From assembly GCA_964057225.1 (NCBI GenBank), contig CAXKVF010000095.1, forward strand, positions 59,001-123,000: a stretch of DNA of 64,000 bases. The letters are read 5' to 3'. The stretch is from Auanema rhodensis. Lineage: Eukaryota > Nematoda > Chromadorea > Rhabditida > Rhabditidae. Positions 25,886-40,800 of the stretch are shown piece by piece (within the stretch, counting starts at the first letter, position 1; each line of letters starts with the position of its first letter). The position numbers and the translations under genes were made by a program. The notes under the pieces were generated by a model that was not told where the DNA came from, ran no database searches, and was given only the letters and a program-made list of their open reading frames with translations.

Positions 25886-28349
25886 ATTTAATTAGCATAA
25901 ATTAAAGTTCACGTAAATTTCAAAGTCATGGTTACCATGCACCAATATCAATAAAAATTTGTTTTAAGACTAATATGGACATGGGGAATCTAATTTTGAA
26001 AACCGCATCTCTTCATCTTTCACGTGAAGCGAGTTACATACCAAGTGCACATCAAGTGTACATTTAATTAGCATAAATTAAAGTTCACGTAAATCTCAAA
26101 GTCATGGTTACCATGCACCAATATCAATAAAAATATGTTTTTAGACTAATATGGACATGGGGAATCTAATTTTGAAAACCGCATCTCTTCATCTTTCACG
26201 TGAAGCGAGTTACATACCAAGTGCACATCAAGTGTACATTTAATTAGCATAAATTAAAGTTCACGTAAATCTCAAAGTCATGGTTACCATGCACCAATAT
26301 CAATAAAAATATGTTTTTAGACTAATATGGACATGGGGAATCTAATTTTGAAAACCGCATCTCTTTATCTTTCACGTGAAGCGAGTTACATACCAAGTGC
26401 ACATCACGTGTACATTTAATTAGCATAAATTAAAGTTCACGTAAATTTCAAAGTCATGGTTACCATGAAGCAATATCAATAAAAATTTGTTTTTAGACTA
26501 ATATGGAAATGGGGAATCTAATTTTGAAAACCGCATCTCTTTATCTTTCACGTGAAGCGAGTTACATACCAAGTGCACATCACGTGTACATTTAATTAGC
26601 ATAAATTAAAGTTCACGTAAATTTCAAAGTCATGGTTACCATGAACCAATATCAATAAAAATTTGTTTTTAGACTAATATGGACATGGGGAATCTAATTT
26701 TGAAAACCGCATCTCTTTATGTTTCACGTGAAGCGAGTTACATACCAAGTGCACATCACGTGTACATTTAATTAGCATAAATTAAAGTTCACGTAAATTT
26801 CAAAGTCATGGTTACCATGCACCAATATCAATAAAAATTTGTTTTTAGACTAATATGGACATGGGGAATCTAATTTTGAAAACCGCATCTCTTTATCTTT
26901 CACGTGAAGCGAGTTACATACCAAGTGCACATCAAGTGTACATTTAATTAGCATAAATTAAAGTTCACGTAAATTTCAAAGTCATGGTTACCATGCACCA
27001 ATATCAATAAAAATTTGTTTTTAGACTAATATGGACATGGGGAATCTAATTTTGAAAACCGCATCTCTTTATCTTTCACGTGAAGCGAGTTACATACCAA
27101 GTGCACATCACGTGTACATTTAATTAGCATAAATTAAAGTTCACGTAAATTTCAAAGTCATGGTTACCATGAACCAATATCAATAAAAATTTGTTTTTAG
27201 ACTAATATGGACATGGGGAATCTAATTTTGAAAACCGCATCTCTTTATCTTTCACGTGAAGCGAGTTACATACCAAGTGCACATCACGTGTACATTTAAT
27301 TAGCATAAATTAAAGTTCACGTAAATTTCAAAGTCATGGTTACCATGCACCAATATCAATAAAAATTTGTTTTTAGACTAATATGGACATGAGGAATCTA
27401 ATTTTAAAAACCGCATCTCTTTATCTTTCACGTGAAGCGAGTTACATACCGAGTGCACATCACGTGTACATTTAATTAGCATAAATTAAAGTTCACGTAA
27501 ATTTCAAAGTCATGGTTACCATGCACCAATATCAATAAAAATTTGTTTTTAGACTAATATGGACATGGGGAATCTAATTTTGAAAACCGCATCTCTTCAT
27601 CTTTCACGTTAAGCGAGTTACATACCAAGTGCACATCACGTCTAAATTTAATTAGCATAAATTAAAGTTCACGAAAATTTCAAAGTCATGGTTACCATGA
27701 ACCAATATCAATAAAAATTTGTTTTTAGACTAATATGGACATGGGCAATCTAATTTTGAAAACCGCATCTCTTCATCTTTCACGTGAAGCGAGTTACATA
27801 CCAAGTGCACATCACGTGTACATTTAATTAGCATAAATTAAAGTTCACGTAAATTTCAAAGTCATGGTTACCATGCACCAATATCAATAAAAATTTGTTT
27901 TTAGACTAATATGGACATGGGGAATCTAATTTTGAAAACCGCATCTCTTCATCTTTCACGTGAAGCGAGTTACATACCAAGTGCACATCACGTGTACATT
28001 TAATTAGCATAAATTAAAGTTCACGTAAATTTCAAAGTCATGGTTACCATGAACCAATATCAATAAAAATTTGTTTTTAGACTAATATGGACATGGGGAA
28101 TCTAATTTTGAAAACCGCATCTCTTTATCTTTCACGTGAAGCGAGTTACATACCAAGTGCACATCACGTGTACATTTAATTAGCATAAATTAAAGTTCAC
28201 GTAAATTTCAAAGTCATGGTTACCATGCACCAATATCAAAAAAAATTTGTTTTTAGACTAATATGGACATGGGGAATCTAATTTTGAAAACCGCATCTCT
28301 TTATCTTTCACGTGAAGCGAGTTACATACCAAGTGCACATCACGTGTAC
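25886..28349 (+). repeat. Mosaic block with the most divergent monomers
   Basis: The monomers at 26062 and 26238 form a tandem pair sharing 'aaatctc' and 'aaaatatg', a one-monomer duplication. From about 27294 to 27822 consecutive monomers carry clustered private changes: 'gaggaatc', 'ttttaaaaacc', 'ccgagtg', 'cacgttaag', 'cacgtctaaat', 'cacgaaaa' and 'gggcaatc'. The monomer at 27470 has both CACGTG boxes altered. At 28174 'tcaaaaaaaa' lengthens the A-run by substitution. The 176-bp length is still kept. Confidence 0.85.
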
Positions 28350-31300
28350 ATTTAATTAGCATAAATTAAAGTTCACGTAAATTTCAAAGTCATGGTTACC
28401 ATGAACCAATATCAATAAAAATTTGTTTTTAGACTAATATGGACATGGGAAATCTAATGTTGAAAACCGCATCTCTTTATCTTTCACGTGAAGCGAGTTA
28501 CATACCAAGTGCACATCACGTTTACAATTAATTAGCATAAATTAAAGTTCACGTAAATTTCAAAGTCATGGTTACCATGAACCAATATCAATAAAAATTT
28601 GTTTTTAGACTAATATGGACATGGGGAATCTAATGTTGAAAACCGCATCTCTTTATCTTTCACGTGAAGCGAGTTACATACCAAGTGCACATCACGTGTA
28701 CATTTAATTAGCATAAATTAAAGTTCACGTAAATTTCAAAGTCATGGTTACCATGAACCAATATCAATACAAATTTGTTTTTAGACTAATATGGACATGG
28801 GGAATCTAATGTTGAAAACCGCATCTCTTTATCTTTCACGTGAAGCGAGTTACATACCAAGTGCACATCACGTGTACATTTAATTAGCATAAATTAAAGT
28901 TCACGTAAATTTCAAAGTCATGGTTACCATGCACCAATATCAATAAAAATTTGTTTTTAGACTAATATGGACATGGGGAATCTAATGTTGAAAACCGCAT
29001 CTCTTTATCTTTCACGTGAAGCGAGTTACATACCAAGTGCACATCACGTGTACATTTAATTAGCATAAATTAAAGTTCACGTAAATTTCAAAGTCATGGT
29101 TACCATGAACCAATATCAATACAAATTTGTTTTTAGACTAATATGGACATGGGGAATCTAATTTTGAAAACCGCATCTCTTTATCTTTCACGTGAAGCGA
29201 GTTACATACCAAGTGCACATCACGTGTACATTTAATTAGCATAAATTAAAGTTCACGTAAATTTCAAAGTCATGGTTACCATGCACCAATATCAATAAAA
29301 ATTTGTTTTTAGACTAATATGGACATGGGGAATCCAATGTTGAAAACCGCATCTCTTTATCTTTCACGTGAAGCGAGTTACATACCAAGTGCACATCACG
29401 TGTACATTTAATTAGCATAAATTAAAGTTCACGTAAATTTCAAAGTCATGGTTACCATGCACCAATATCAATAAAAATTTGTTTTTAGACTAATATGGAC
29501 ATGGGGAATCTAATGTTGAAAACCGCATCTCTTTATCTTTCACGTGAAGCGAGTTACATACCAAGTGCACATCACGTGTACATTTAATTAGCATAAATTA
29601 AAGTTCACGTAAATTTCAAAGTCATGGTTACCATGCACCAATATCAATAAAAATTTGTTTTTAGACTAATATGGACATGGGGAATCTAATGTTGAAAACC
29701 GCATCTCTTTATCTTTCACGTGAAGCGAGTTACATACCAAGTGCACATCACGTGTACATTTAATTAGCATAAATTAAAGTTCACGTAAATTTCAAAGTCA
29801 TGGTTACCATGAACCAATATCAATAAAAATTTGTTTTTAGACTAATATGGACATGGGGAATCTAATTTTGAAAACCGCATCTCTTTATCTTTCACGTGAA
29901 GCGAGTTACATACCAAGTGCACATCACGTGTACATTTAATTAGCATAAATTAAAGTTCACGTAAATTTCAAAGTCATGGTTACCATGCACCAATATCAAT
30001 AAAAATTTGTTTTTAGACTAATATGGACATGGGGAATCTAATGTTGAAAACCGCATCTCTTTATCTTTCACGTGAAGCGAGTTACATACCAAGTGCACAT
30101 CACGTGTACATTTAATTAGCATAAATTAAAGTTCACGTAAATTTCAAAGTCATGGTTACCATGCACCAATATCAATAAAAATTTGTTTTTAGACTAATAT
30201 GGACATGGGGAATCTAATGTTGAAAACCGCATCTCTTTATCTTTCACGTGAAGCGAGTTACATACCAAGTGCACATCACGTGTACATTTAATTAGCATAA
30301 ATTAAAGTTCACGTAAATTTCAAAGTCATGGTTACCATGAACCAATATCAATACAAATTTGTTTTTAGACTAATATGGACATGGGGAATCTAATTTTAAA
30401 AACCGCATCTCTTTATCTTTCACGTGAAGCGAGTTACATACCAAGTGCACATCACGTGTACATTTAATTAGCATAAATTAAAGTTCACGTAAATTTCAAA
30501 GTCATGGTTACCATGAACCAATATCAATAAAAATTTGTTTTTAGACTAATATGGACATGGGGAATCTAATTTTGAAAACCGCATCTCTTTATCTTTCACG
30601 TGAAGCGAGTTACATACCAAGTGCACATCACGTGTACATTTAATTAGCATAAATTAAAGTTCACGTAAATTTCAAAGTCATGGTTACCATGCACCAATAT
30701 CAATAAAAATTTGTTTTTAGACTAATATGGACATGGGGAATCTAATGTTGAAAACCGCATCTCTTTATCTTTCACGTGAAGCGAGTTACATACCAAGTGC
30801 ACATCACGTGTACATTTAATTAGCATAAATTAAAGTTCACGTAAATTTCAAAGTCATGGTTACCATGAACCAATATCAATACAAATTTGTTTTTAGACTA
30901 ATATGGACATGGGGAATCTAATTTTGAAAACCGCATCACTTTATCTTTCACGTGAAGCGAGTTACATACCAAGTGCACATCACGTGTACATTTAATTAGC
31001 ATAAATTAAAGTTCACGTAAATTTCAAAGTCATGGTTACCATGCACCAATATCAATAAAAATTTGTTTTTAGACTAATATGGACATGGGGAATCTAATGT
31101 TGAAAACCGCATCTCTTTATCTTTCACGTGAAGCGAGTTACATACCAAGTGCACATCACGTGTACATTTAATTAGCATAAATTAAAGTTCACGTAAATTT
31201 CAAAGTCATGGTTACCATGCACCAATATCAATAAAAATTTGTTTTTAGACTAATATGGACATGGGGAATCTAATGTTGAAAACCGCATCTCTTTATCTTT

Positions 31301-32397
31301 CACGTGAAGCGAGTTACATACCAAGTGCACATCACGTGTACATTTAATTAGCATAAATTAAAGTTCACGTAAATTTCAAAGTCATGGTTACCATGCACCA
31401 ATATCAATAAAAATTTGTTTTTAGACTAATATGGACATGGGGAATCTAATGTTGAAAACCGCATCTCTTTATCTTTCACGTGAAGCGAGTTACATACCAA
31501 GTGCACATCACGTGTACATTTAATTAGCATAAATTAAAGTTCACGTAAATTTCAAAGTCATGGTTACCATGAACCAATATCAATACAAATTTGTTTTTAG
31601 ACTAATATGGACATGGGGAATCTAATTTTAAAAACCGCATCTCTTTATCTTTCACGTGAAGCGAGTTACATACCAAGTGCACATCACGTGTACATTTAAT
31701 TAGCATAAATTAAAGTTCACGTAAATTTCAAAGTCATGGTTACCATGAACCAATATCAATAAAAATTTGTTTTTAGACTAATATGGACATGGGGAATCTA
31801 ATTTTGAAAACCGCATCTCTTTATCTTTCACGTGAAGCGAGTTACATACCAAGTGCACATCACGTGTACATTTAATTAGCATAAATTAAAGTTCACGTAA
31901 ATTTCAAAGTCATGGTTACCATGCACCAATATCAATAAAAATTTGTTTTTAGACTAATATGGACATGGGGAATCTAATGTTGAAAACCGCATCTCTTTAT
32001 CTTTCACGTGAAGCGAGTTACATACCAAGTGCACATCACGTGTACATTTAATTAGCATAAATTAAAGTTCACGTAAATTTCAAAGTCATGGTTACCATGA
32101 ACCAATATCAATACAAATTTGTTTTTAGACTAATATGGACATGGGGAATCTAATTTTGAAAACCGCATCACTTTATCTTTCACGTGAAGCGAGTTACATA
32201 CCAAGTGCACATCACGTGTACATTTAATTAGCATAAATTAAAGTTCACGTAAATTTCAAAGTCATGGTTACCATGCACCAATATCAATAAAAATTTGTTT
32301 TTAGACTAATATGGACATGGGGAATCTAATATTGAAAATCGCATCTCTTTATCTTTCACGTGAAGCGAGTTACATACCAAGTGCACATCACGTGTAC
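28350..32397 (+). repeat. 'taatgttg' subfamily block with a 7-monomer (1232-bp) HOR
   Basis: Many monomers here carry 'taatgttg' (T111 to G) and several carry 'aatacaaattt', both rare to the left. From 30286 a 7-monomer unit reads: aac with 'acaaa' and 'ttttaaaa'; aac; cac 'gttg'; aac 'acaaa' with 'atcact'; three cac 'gttg'. The second copy starts at 31518 and matches for five monomers, with 'ttttaaaa' at about 30394 and 31626 and 'atcact' near 30937 and 32169. The monomer at 32222 then has 'aatattgaaaatcgc', the start of a different unit. Confidence 0.88.
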
Positions 32398-33981
32398 ATT
32401 TAATTAGCATAAATTAAAGTTCATGTAAATTTCAAAGTCATGGTTACCATGCACCAATATCAATAAAAATTTGTTTTTACACTAATATGGACATGGGGAA
32501 TCTAATTTTGAAAACCGCATCTCTTTATCTTTCACGTGAAGCGAGTTACATACCAAGTGCACATCACGTGTACATTTAATTAGCATAAATTAAAGTTCAC
32601 GTAAATTTCAAAGTCATGGTTACCATGAACCAATATCAATAAAAATTTGTTTTTAGACTAATATGGACATGGGGAATCTAATTTTGAAAACCGCATCTCT
32701 TTATCTTTCACGTGAAGCGAGTTACATACCAAGTGCACATCACGTGTACATTTAATTAGCATAAATTAAAGTTCACGTAAAATTCAAAGTCATGGTTACC
32801 ATGCACCAATATCAATACAAATTTGTTTTTAGACTAATATGGACATGGGGAATCTAATTTTGAAAACCGCATCTCTTTATCTTTCACGTGAAGCGAGTTA
32901 CATACCAAGTGCACATCACGTGTACATTTAATTAGCATAAATTAAAGTTCACGTAAATTTCAAAGTCATGGTTACCATGAACCAATATCAATAAAAATTT
33001 GTTTTTAGACTAATATGGACATGGGGAATCTAATTTTGGAAACCGCATCTCTTTATCTTTCACGTGAAGCGAGTTACATACCAAGTGCACATCACGTGTA
33101 CATTTAATTAGCATAAATTAAAGTTCACGTAAATTTCAAAGTCATGGTTACCATGAACCAATATCAATAAAAATTTGTTTTTAGACTAATATGGACATGG
33201 GGAATCTAATTTTGAAAACCGCATCTTTTTATCTTTCACGTGAAGCGAGTTACATACCAAGTGCACATCACGTGTACATTTAATTAGCATAAATTAAAGT
33301 TCACGTAAATTTCAAAGTCATGGTTACCATGAAGCAATATCAATAAAAATTTGTTTTTAGACTAATATGGACATGGGGAATCTAATTTTGAAAACCGCAT
33401 CTCTTTATCTTTCACGTGAAGCGAGTTACATACCAAGTGCACATCACGTGTACATTTAATTAGCATAAATTAAAGTTCACGTAAATTTCAAAGTCCTGGT
33501 TACCATGAACCAATATCAATAAAAATTTGTTTTTAGACTAATATGGACATGGGGAATCTAATTTTGAAAACCGCATCTCTTTATCTTTCACGTGAAGCGA
33601 GTTACATACCAAGTGCACATCACGTGTACATTTAATTAGCATAAATTAAAGTTCACGTAAAATTCAAAGTCATGGTTACCATGCACCAATATCAATAAAA
33701 ATTTGTTTTTAGACTAATATGGACATGGGGAATCTAATTTTGAAAACCGCATCTCTTTATCTTTCACGTGAAGCGAGTTACTTACCAAGTGCACATCACG
33801 TGTACATTTAATTAGCATAAATTAAAGTTCACGTAAATTTCAAAGTCATGGTTACCATGAACCAATATCAATAAAAATTTGTTTTTAGACTAATATGGAC
33901 ATGGGGAATCTAATGTTGAAAACCGCATCTCTTTATCTTTCACGTGAAGCGAGTTACATACCAAGTGCACATCACGTGTAC
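32398..33981 (+). repeat. Nine monomers, degenerate forerunner of the next HOR
   Basis: The monomers carry marks of the 11-mer unit that follows ('gttcatgtaaa' at 32421, 'tttttacac' near 32475, 'gtcctgg' at 33496, 'cgtaaaattc') but with extra or different monomers between them. The spacing to the next copy is 14 monomers for 'tcatgtaaa' and 12 for 'gtcctgg', rather than 11. Private changes include 'ttttggaaacc' near 33036 and 'acttacc' near 33780. Confidence 0.8.
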
Positions 33982-36900
33982 ATTTAATTAGCATAAATTA
34001 AAGTTCACGTAAATTTCAAAGTCATGGTTACCATGAACCAATATCAATACAAATTTGTTTTTAGACTAATATGGACATGGGGAATCTAATTTTGAAAACC
34101 GCATCTCTTTATCTTTCACGTGAAGCGAGTTACATACCAAGTGCACATCACGTGTACATTTAATTAGCATAAATTAAAGTTCACGTAAATTTCAAAGTCA
34201 TGGTTACCATGAAGCAATATCAATAAAAATTTGTTTTTAGACTAATATGGACATGGGGAATCTAATTTTGAAAACCGCATCTCTTTATCTTTCACGTGAA
34301 GCGAGTTACATACCAAGTGCACATCACGTGTACATTTAATTAGCATAAATTAAAGTTCACGTAAATTTCAAAGTCATGGTTACCATGCACCAATATCAAT
34401 AAAAATTTGTTTTTAGACTAATATGGACATGGGGAATCTAATGTTGAAAACCGCATCTCTTTATCTTTCACGTGAAGCGAGTTACATACCAAGTGCACAT
34501 CACGTGTACATTTAATTAGCATAAATTAAAGTTCACGTAAATTTCAAAGTCATGGTTACCATGAACCAATATCAATACAAATTTGTTTTTAGACTAATAT
34601 GGACATGGGGAATCTAATTTTGAAAACCGCATCACTTTATCTTTCACGTGAAGCGAGTTACATACCAAGTGCACATCACGTGTACATTTAATTAGCATAA
34701 ATTAAAGTTCACGTAAATTTCAAAGTCATGGTTACCATGCACCAATATCAATAAAAATTTGTTTTTAGACTAATATGGACATGGGGAATCTAATGTTGAA
34801 AATCGCATCTCTTTATCTTTCACGTGAAGCGAGTTACATACCAAGTGCACATCACGTGTACATTTAATTAGCATAAATTAAAGTTCATGTAAATTTCAAA
34901 GTCATGGTTACCATGCACCAATATCAATAAAAATTTGTTTTTACACTAATATGGACATGGGGAATCTAATTTTGAAAACCGCATCTCTTTATCTTTCACG
35001 TGAAGCGAGTTACATACCAAGTGCACATCACGTGTACATTTAATTAGCATAAATTAAAGTTCACGTAAATTTCAAAGTCATGGTTACCATGAACCAATAT
35101 CAATAAAAATTTGTTTTTAGACTAATATGGACAGGGGGAATCTAATTTTGAAAACCGCATCTCTTTATCTTTCACGTGAAGCGAGTTACATACCAAGTGC
35201 ACATCACGTGTACATTTAATTAGCATAAATTAAAGTTCACGTAAAATTCAAAGTCATGGTTACCATGCACCAATATCAATAAAAATTTGTTTTTAGACTA
35301 ATATGGACATGGGGAATCTAATTTTGAAAACCGCATCTCTTTATCTTTCACGTGAAGCGAGTTACATACCAAGTGCACATCACGTGTACATTTAATTAGC
35401 ATAAATTAAAGTTCACGTAAATTTCAAAGTCATGGTTACCATGAAGCAATATCAATAAAAATTTGTTTTTAGACTAATATGGACATGGGGAATCTAATTT
35501 TGAAAACCGCATCTCTTTATCTTTCACGTGAAGCGAGTTACATACCAAGTGCACATCACGTGTACATTTAATTAGCATAAATTAAAGTTCACGTAAATTT
35601 CAAAGTCCTGGTTACCATGAACCAATATCAATAAAAATTTGTTTTTAGACTAATATGGACATGGGGAATCTAATTTTGAAAACCGCATCTCTTTATCTTT
35701 CACGTGAAGCGAGTTACATACCAAGTGCACATCACGTGTACATTTAATTAGCATAAATTAAAGTTCACGTAAAATTCAAAGTCATGGTTACCATGCACCA
35801 ATATCAATAAAAATTTGTTTTTAGACTAATATGGACATGGGGAATCTAATGTTGAAAACCGCATCTCTTTATCTTTCACGTGAAGCGAGTTACATACCAA
35901 GTGCACATCACGTGTACATTTAATTAGCATAAATTAAAGTTCACGTAAATTTCAAAGTCATGGTTACCATGAACCAATATCAATACAAATTTGTTTTTAG
36001 ACTAATATGGACATGGGGAATCTAATTTTGAAAACCGCATCTCTTTATCTTTCACGTGAAGCGAGTTACATACCAAGTGCACATCACGTGTACATTTAAT
36101 TAGCATAAATTAAAGTTCACGTAAATTTCAAAGTCATGGTTACCATGAAGCAATATCAATAAAAATTTGTTTTTAGACTAATATGGACATGGGGAATCTA
36201 ATTTTGAAAACCGCATCTCTTTATCTTTCACGTGAAGCGAGTTACATACCAAGTGCACATCACGTGTACATTTAATTAGCATAAATTAAAGTTCACGTAA
36301 ATTTCAAAGTCATGGTTACCATGCACCAATATCAATAAAAATTTGTTTTTAGACTAATATGGACATGGGGAATCTAATGTTGAAAACCGCATCTCTTTAT
36401 CTTTCACGTGAAGCGAGTTACATACCAAGTGCACATCACGTGTACATTTAATTAGCATAAATTAAAGTTCACGTAAATTTCAAAGTCATGGTTACCATGA
36501 ACCAATATCAATACAAATTTGTTTTTAGACTAATATGGACATGGGGAATCTAATTTTGAAAACCGCATCACTTTATCTTTCACGTGAAGCGAGTTACATA
36601 CCAAGTGCACATCACGTGTACATTTAATTAGCATAAATTAAAGTTCACGTAAATTTCAAAGTCATGGTTACCATGCACCAATATCAATAAAAATTTGTTT
36701 TTAGACTAATATGGACATGGGGAATCTAATGTTGAAAATCGCATCTCTTTATCTTTCACGTGAAGCGAGTTACATACCAAGTGCACATCACGTGTACATT
36801 TAATTAGCATAAATTAAAGTTCATGTAAATTTCAAAGTCATGGTTACCATGCACCAATATCAATAAAAATTTGTTTTTACACTAATATGGACATGGGGAA

Positions 36901-37853
36901 TCTAATTTTGAAAACCGCATCTCTTTATCTTTCACGTGAAGCGAGTTACATACCAAGTGCACATCACGTGTACATTTAATTAGCATAAATTAAAGTTCAC
37001 GTAAATTTCAAAGTCATGGTTACCATGAACCAATATCAATAAAAATTTGTTTTTAGACTAATATGGACAGGGGGAATCTAATTTTGAAAACCGCATCTCT
37101 TTATCTTTCACGTGAAGCGAGTTACATACCAAGTGCACATCACGTGTACATTTAATTAGCATAAATTAAAGTTCACGTAAAATTCAAAGTCATGGTTACC
37201 ATGCACCAATATCAATAAAAATTTGTTTTTAGACTAATATGGACATGGGGAATCTAATTTTGAAAACCGCATCTCTTTATCTTTCACGTGAAGCGAGTTA
37301 CATACCAAGTGCACATCACGTGTACATTTAATTAGCATAAATTAAAGTTCACGTAAATTTCAAAGTCATGGTTACCATGAAGCAATATCAATAAAAATTT
37401 GTTTTTAGACTAATATGGACATGGGGAATCTAATTTTGAAAACCGCATCTCTTTATCTTTCACGTGAAGCGAGTTACATACCAAGTGCACATCACGTGTA
37501 CATTTAATTAGCATAAATTAAAGTTCACGTAAATTTCAAAGTCCTGGTTACCATGAACCAATATCAATAAAAATTTGTTTTTAGACTAATATGGACATGG
37601 GGAATCTAATTTTGAAAACCGCATCTCTTTATCTTTCACGTGAAGCGAGTTACATACCAAGTGCACATCACGTGTACATTTAATTAGCATAAATTAAAGT
37701 TCACGTAAAATTCAAAGTCATGGTTACCATGCACCAATATCAATAAAAATTTGTTTTTAGACTAATATGGACATGGGGAATCTAATTTTGAAAACCGCAT
37801 CTCTTTATCTTTCACGTGAAGCGAGTTACATACCAAGTGCACATCACGTGTAC
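33982..37853 (+). repeat. Two tandem copies of an 11-monomer (1936-bp) HOR
   Basis: Copy 1 spans 33982-35917 and copy 2 spans 35918-37853. Unit order: aac 'acaaa'; aag; cac 'gttg'; aac 'acaaa' with 'atcact'; cac 'gttgaaaatcg'; cac 'gttcatgtaaa' with 'tttttacac'; aac 'gacaggggg'; cac 'aaaattc'; aag; aac 'gtcctgg'; cac 'aaaattc'. Matched marks sit 1936 bp apart: 34631/36567, 34885/36821, 35131/37067 and 35608/37544. One visible difference is that the last monomer carries 'taatgttg' in copy 1 (35742) and 'taattttg' in copy 2 (37678). Confidence 0.93.
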
Positions 37854-40800
37854 ATTTAATTAGCATAAATTAAAGTTCACGTAAATTTCAAAGTCATGGT
37901 TACCATGAACCAATATCAATAAAAATTTGTTTTTAGACTAATATGGACATGGGGAATCTAATTTTGAAAACCGCATCTCTTTATCTTTCACGTGAAGCGA
38001 GTTACATACCAAGTGCACATCACGTGTACATTTAATTAGCATAAATTAAAGTTCACGTAAATTTCAAAGTCATGGTTACCATGAAGCAATATCAATAAAA
38101 ATTTGTTTTTAGACTAATATGGACATGGGGAATCTAATTTTGAAAACCGCATCTCTTTATCTTTCACGTGAAGCGAGTTACATACCAAGTGCACATCACG
38201 TGTACATTTAATTAGCATAAATTAAAGTTCACGTAAATTTCAAAGTCATGGTTACCATGAACCAATATCAATAAAAATTTGTTTTTAGACTAATATGGAC
38301 ATGGGGAATCTAATTTTGAAAACCGCATCTCTTTATCTTTCACGTGAAGCGAGTTACATACCAAGTGCACATCACGTGTACATTTAATTAGCATAAATTA
38401 AAGTTCACGTAAATTTCAAAGTCATGGTTACCATGAACCAATATCAATAAAAATTTGTTTTTAGACTAATATGGACATGGGGAATCTAATTTTGAAAACC
38501 GCATTTCTTTATCTTTCACGTGAAGCGAGTTACATACCAAGTGCACATCACGTGTACATTTAATTAGCATAAATTAAAGTTCACGTAAATTTCAAAGTCA
38601 TGGTTACCATGAACCAATATCAATAAAAATTTGTTTTTAGACTAATATGGACATGGGGAATCTAATTTTGAAAACCGCATTTCTTTATCTTTCACGTGAA
38701 GCGAGTTACATACCAAGTGCACATCACGTGTACATTTAATTAGCATAAATTAAAGTTCACGTAAATTTCAAAGTCATGGTTACCATGCACCAATATCAAT
38801 AAAAATTTGTTTTTAGACTAATATGGACATGGGGAATCTAATTTTGAAAACCGCATCTCTTTATCTTTCACGTGAAGCGAGTTACATACCAAGTGCACAT
38901 CACGTGTACATTTAATTAGCATAAATTAAAGTTCACGTAAATTTCAAAGTCATGGTTACCATGCACCAATATCAATAAAAATTTGTTTTAAGACTAATAT
39001 GGACATGGGGAATCTAATTTTGAAAACCGCATCTCTTCATCTTTCACGTGAAGCGAGTTACATACCAAGTGCACATCACGTGTACATTTAATTAGCATAA
39101 ATTAAAGTTCACGTAAATTTCAAAGTCCTGGTTACCATGAACCAATATCAATAAAAATTTGTTTTTAGACTAATATGGACATGGGGAATCTAATTTTGAA
39201 AACCGCATCTCTTTATCTTTCACGTGAAGCGAGTTACATACCAAGTGCACATCACGTGTACATTTAATTAGCATAAATTAAAGTTCACGTAAAATTCAAA
39301 GTCATGGTTACCATGCACCAATATCAATAAAAATTTGTTTTTAGACTAATATGGACATGGGGAATCTAATTTTGAAAACCGCATCTCTTTATCTTTCACG
39401 TGAAGCGAGTTACATACCAAGTGCACATCACGTGTACATTTAATTAGCATAAATTAAAGTTCACGTAAATTTCAAAGTCATGGTTACCATGCACCAATAT
39501 CAATAAAAATTTGTTTTAAGACTAATATGGACATGGGGAATCTAATTTTGAAAACCGCATCTCTTCATCTTTCACGTGAAGCGAGTTACATACCAAGTGC
39601 ACATCACGTGTACATTTAATTAGCATAAATTAAAGTTCACGTAAAATTCAAAGTCATGGTTACCATGCACCAATATCAATAAAAATTTGTTTTTAGACTA
39701 ATATGGACATGGGGAATCTAATTTTGAAAACCGCATCTCTTTATCTTTCACGTGAAGCGAGTTACATACCAAGTGCACATCACGTGTACATTTAATTAGC
39801 ATAAATTAAAGTTCACGTAAATTTCAAAGTCATGGTTACCATGCACCAATATCAATAAAAATTTGTTTTAAGACTAATATGGACATGGGGAATCTAATTT
39901 TGAAAACCGCATCTCTTCATCTTTCACGTGAAGCGAGTTACATACCAAGTGCACATCACGTGTACATTTAATTAGCATAAATTAAAGTTCACGTAAATTT
40001 CAAAGTCCTGGTTACCATGAACCAATATCAATAAAAATTTGTTTTTAGACTAATATGGACATGGGGAATCTAATTTTGAAAACCGCATCTCTTTATCTTT
40101 CACGTGAAGCGAGTTACATACCAAGTGCACATCACGTGTACATTTAATTAGCATAAATTAAAGTTCACGTAAAATTCAAAGTCATGGTTACCATGCACCA
40201 ATATCAATAAAAATTTGTTTTTAGACTAATATGGACATGGGGAATCTAATTTTGAAAACCGCATCTCTTTATCTTTCACGTGAAGCGAGTTACATACCAA
40301 GTGCACATCACGTGTACATTTAATTAGCATAAATTAAAGTTCACGTAAATTTCAAAGTCATGGTTACCATGAACCAATATCAATAAAAATTTGTTTTTAG
40401 ACTAATATGGACATGGGGAATCTAATTTTGAAAACCGCATCTCTTTATCTTTCACGTGAAGCGAGTTACATACCAAGTGCACATCACGTGTACATTTAAT
40501 TAGCATAAATTAAAGTTCACGTAAATTTCAAAGTCATGGTTACCATGAAGCAATATCAATAAAAATTTGTTTTTAGACTAATATGGACATGGGGAATCTA
40601 ATTTTGAAAACCGCATCTCTTTATCTTTCACGTGAAGCGAGTTACATACCAAGTGCACATCACGTGTACATTTAATTAGCATAAATTAAAGTTCACGTAA
40701 ATTTCAAAGTCATGGTTACCATGAACCAATATCAATAAAATTTTGTTTTTAGACTAATATGGACATGGGGAATCTAATTTTGAAAACCGCATCTCTTTAT

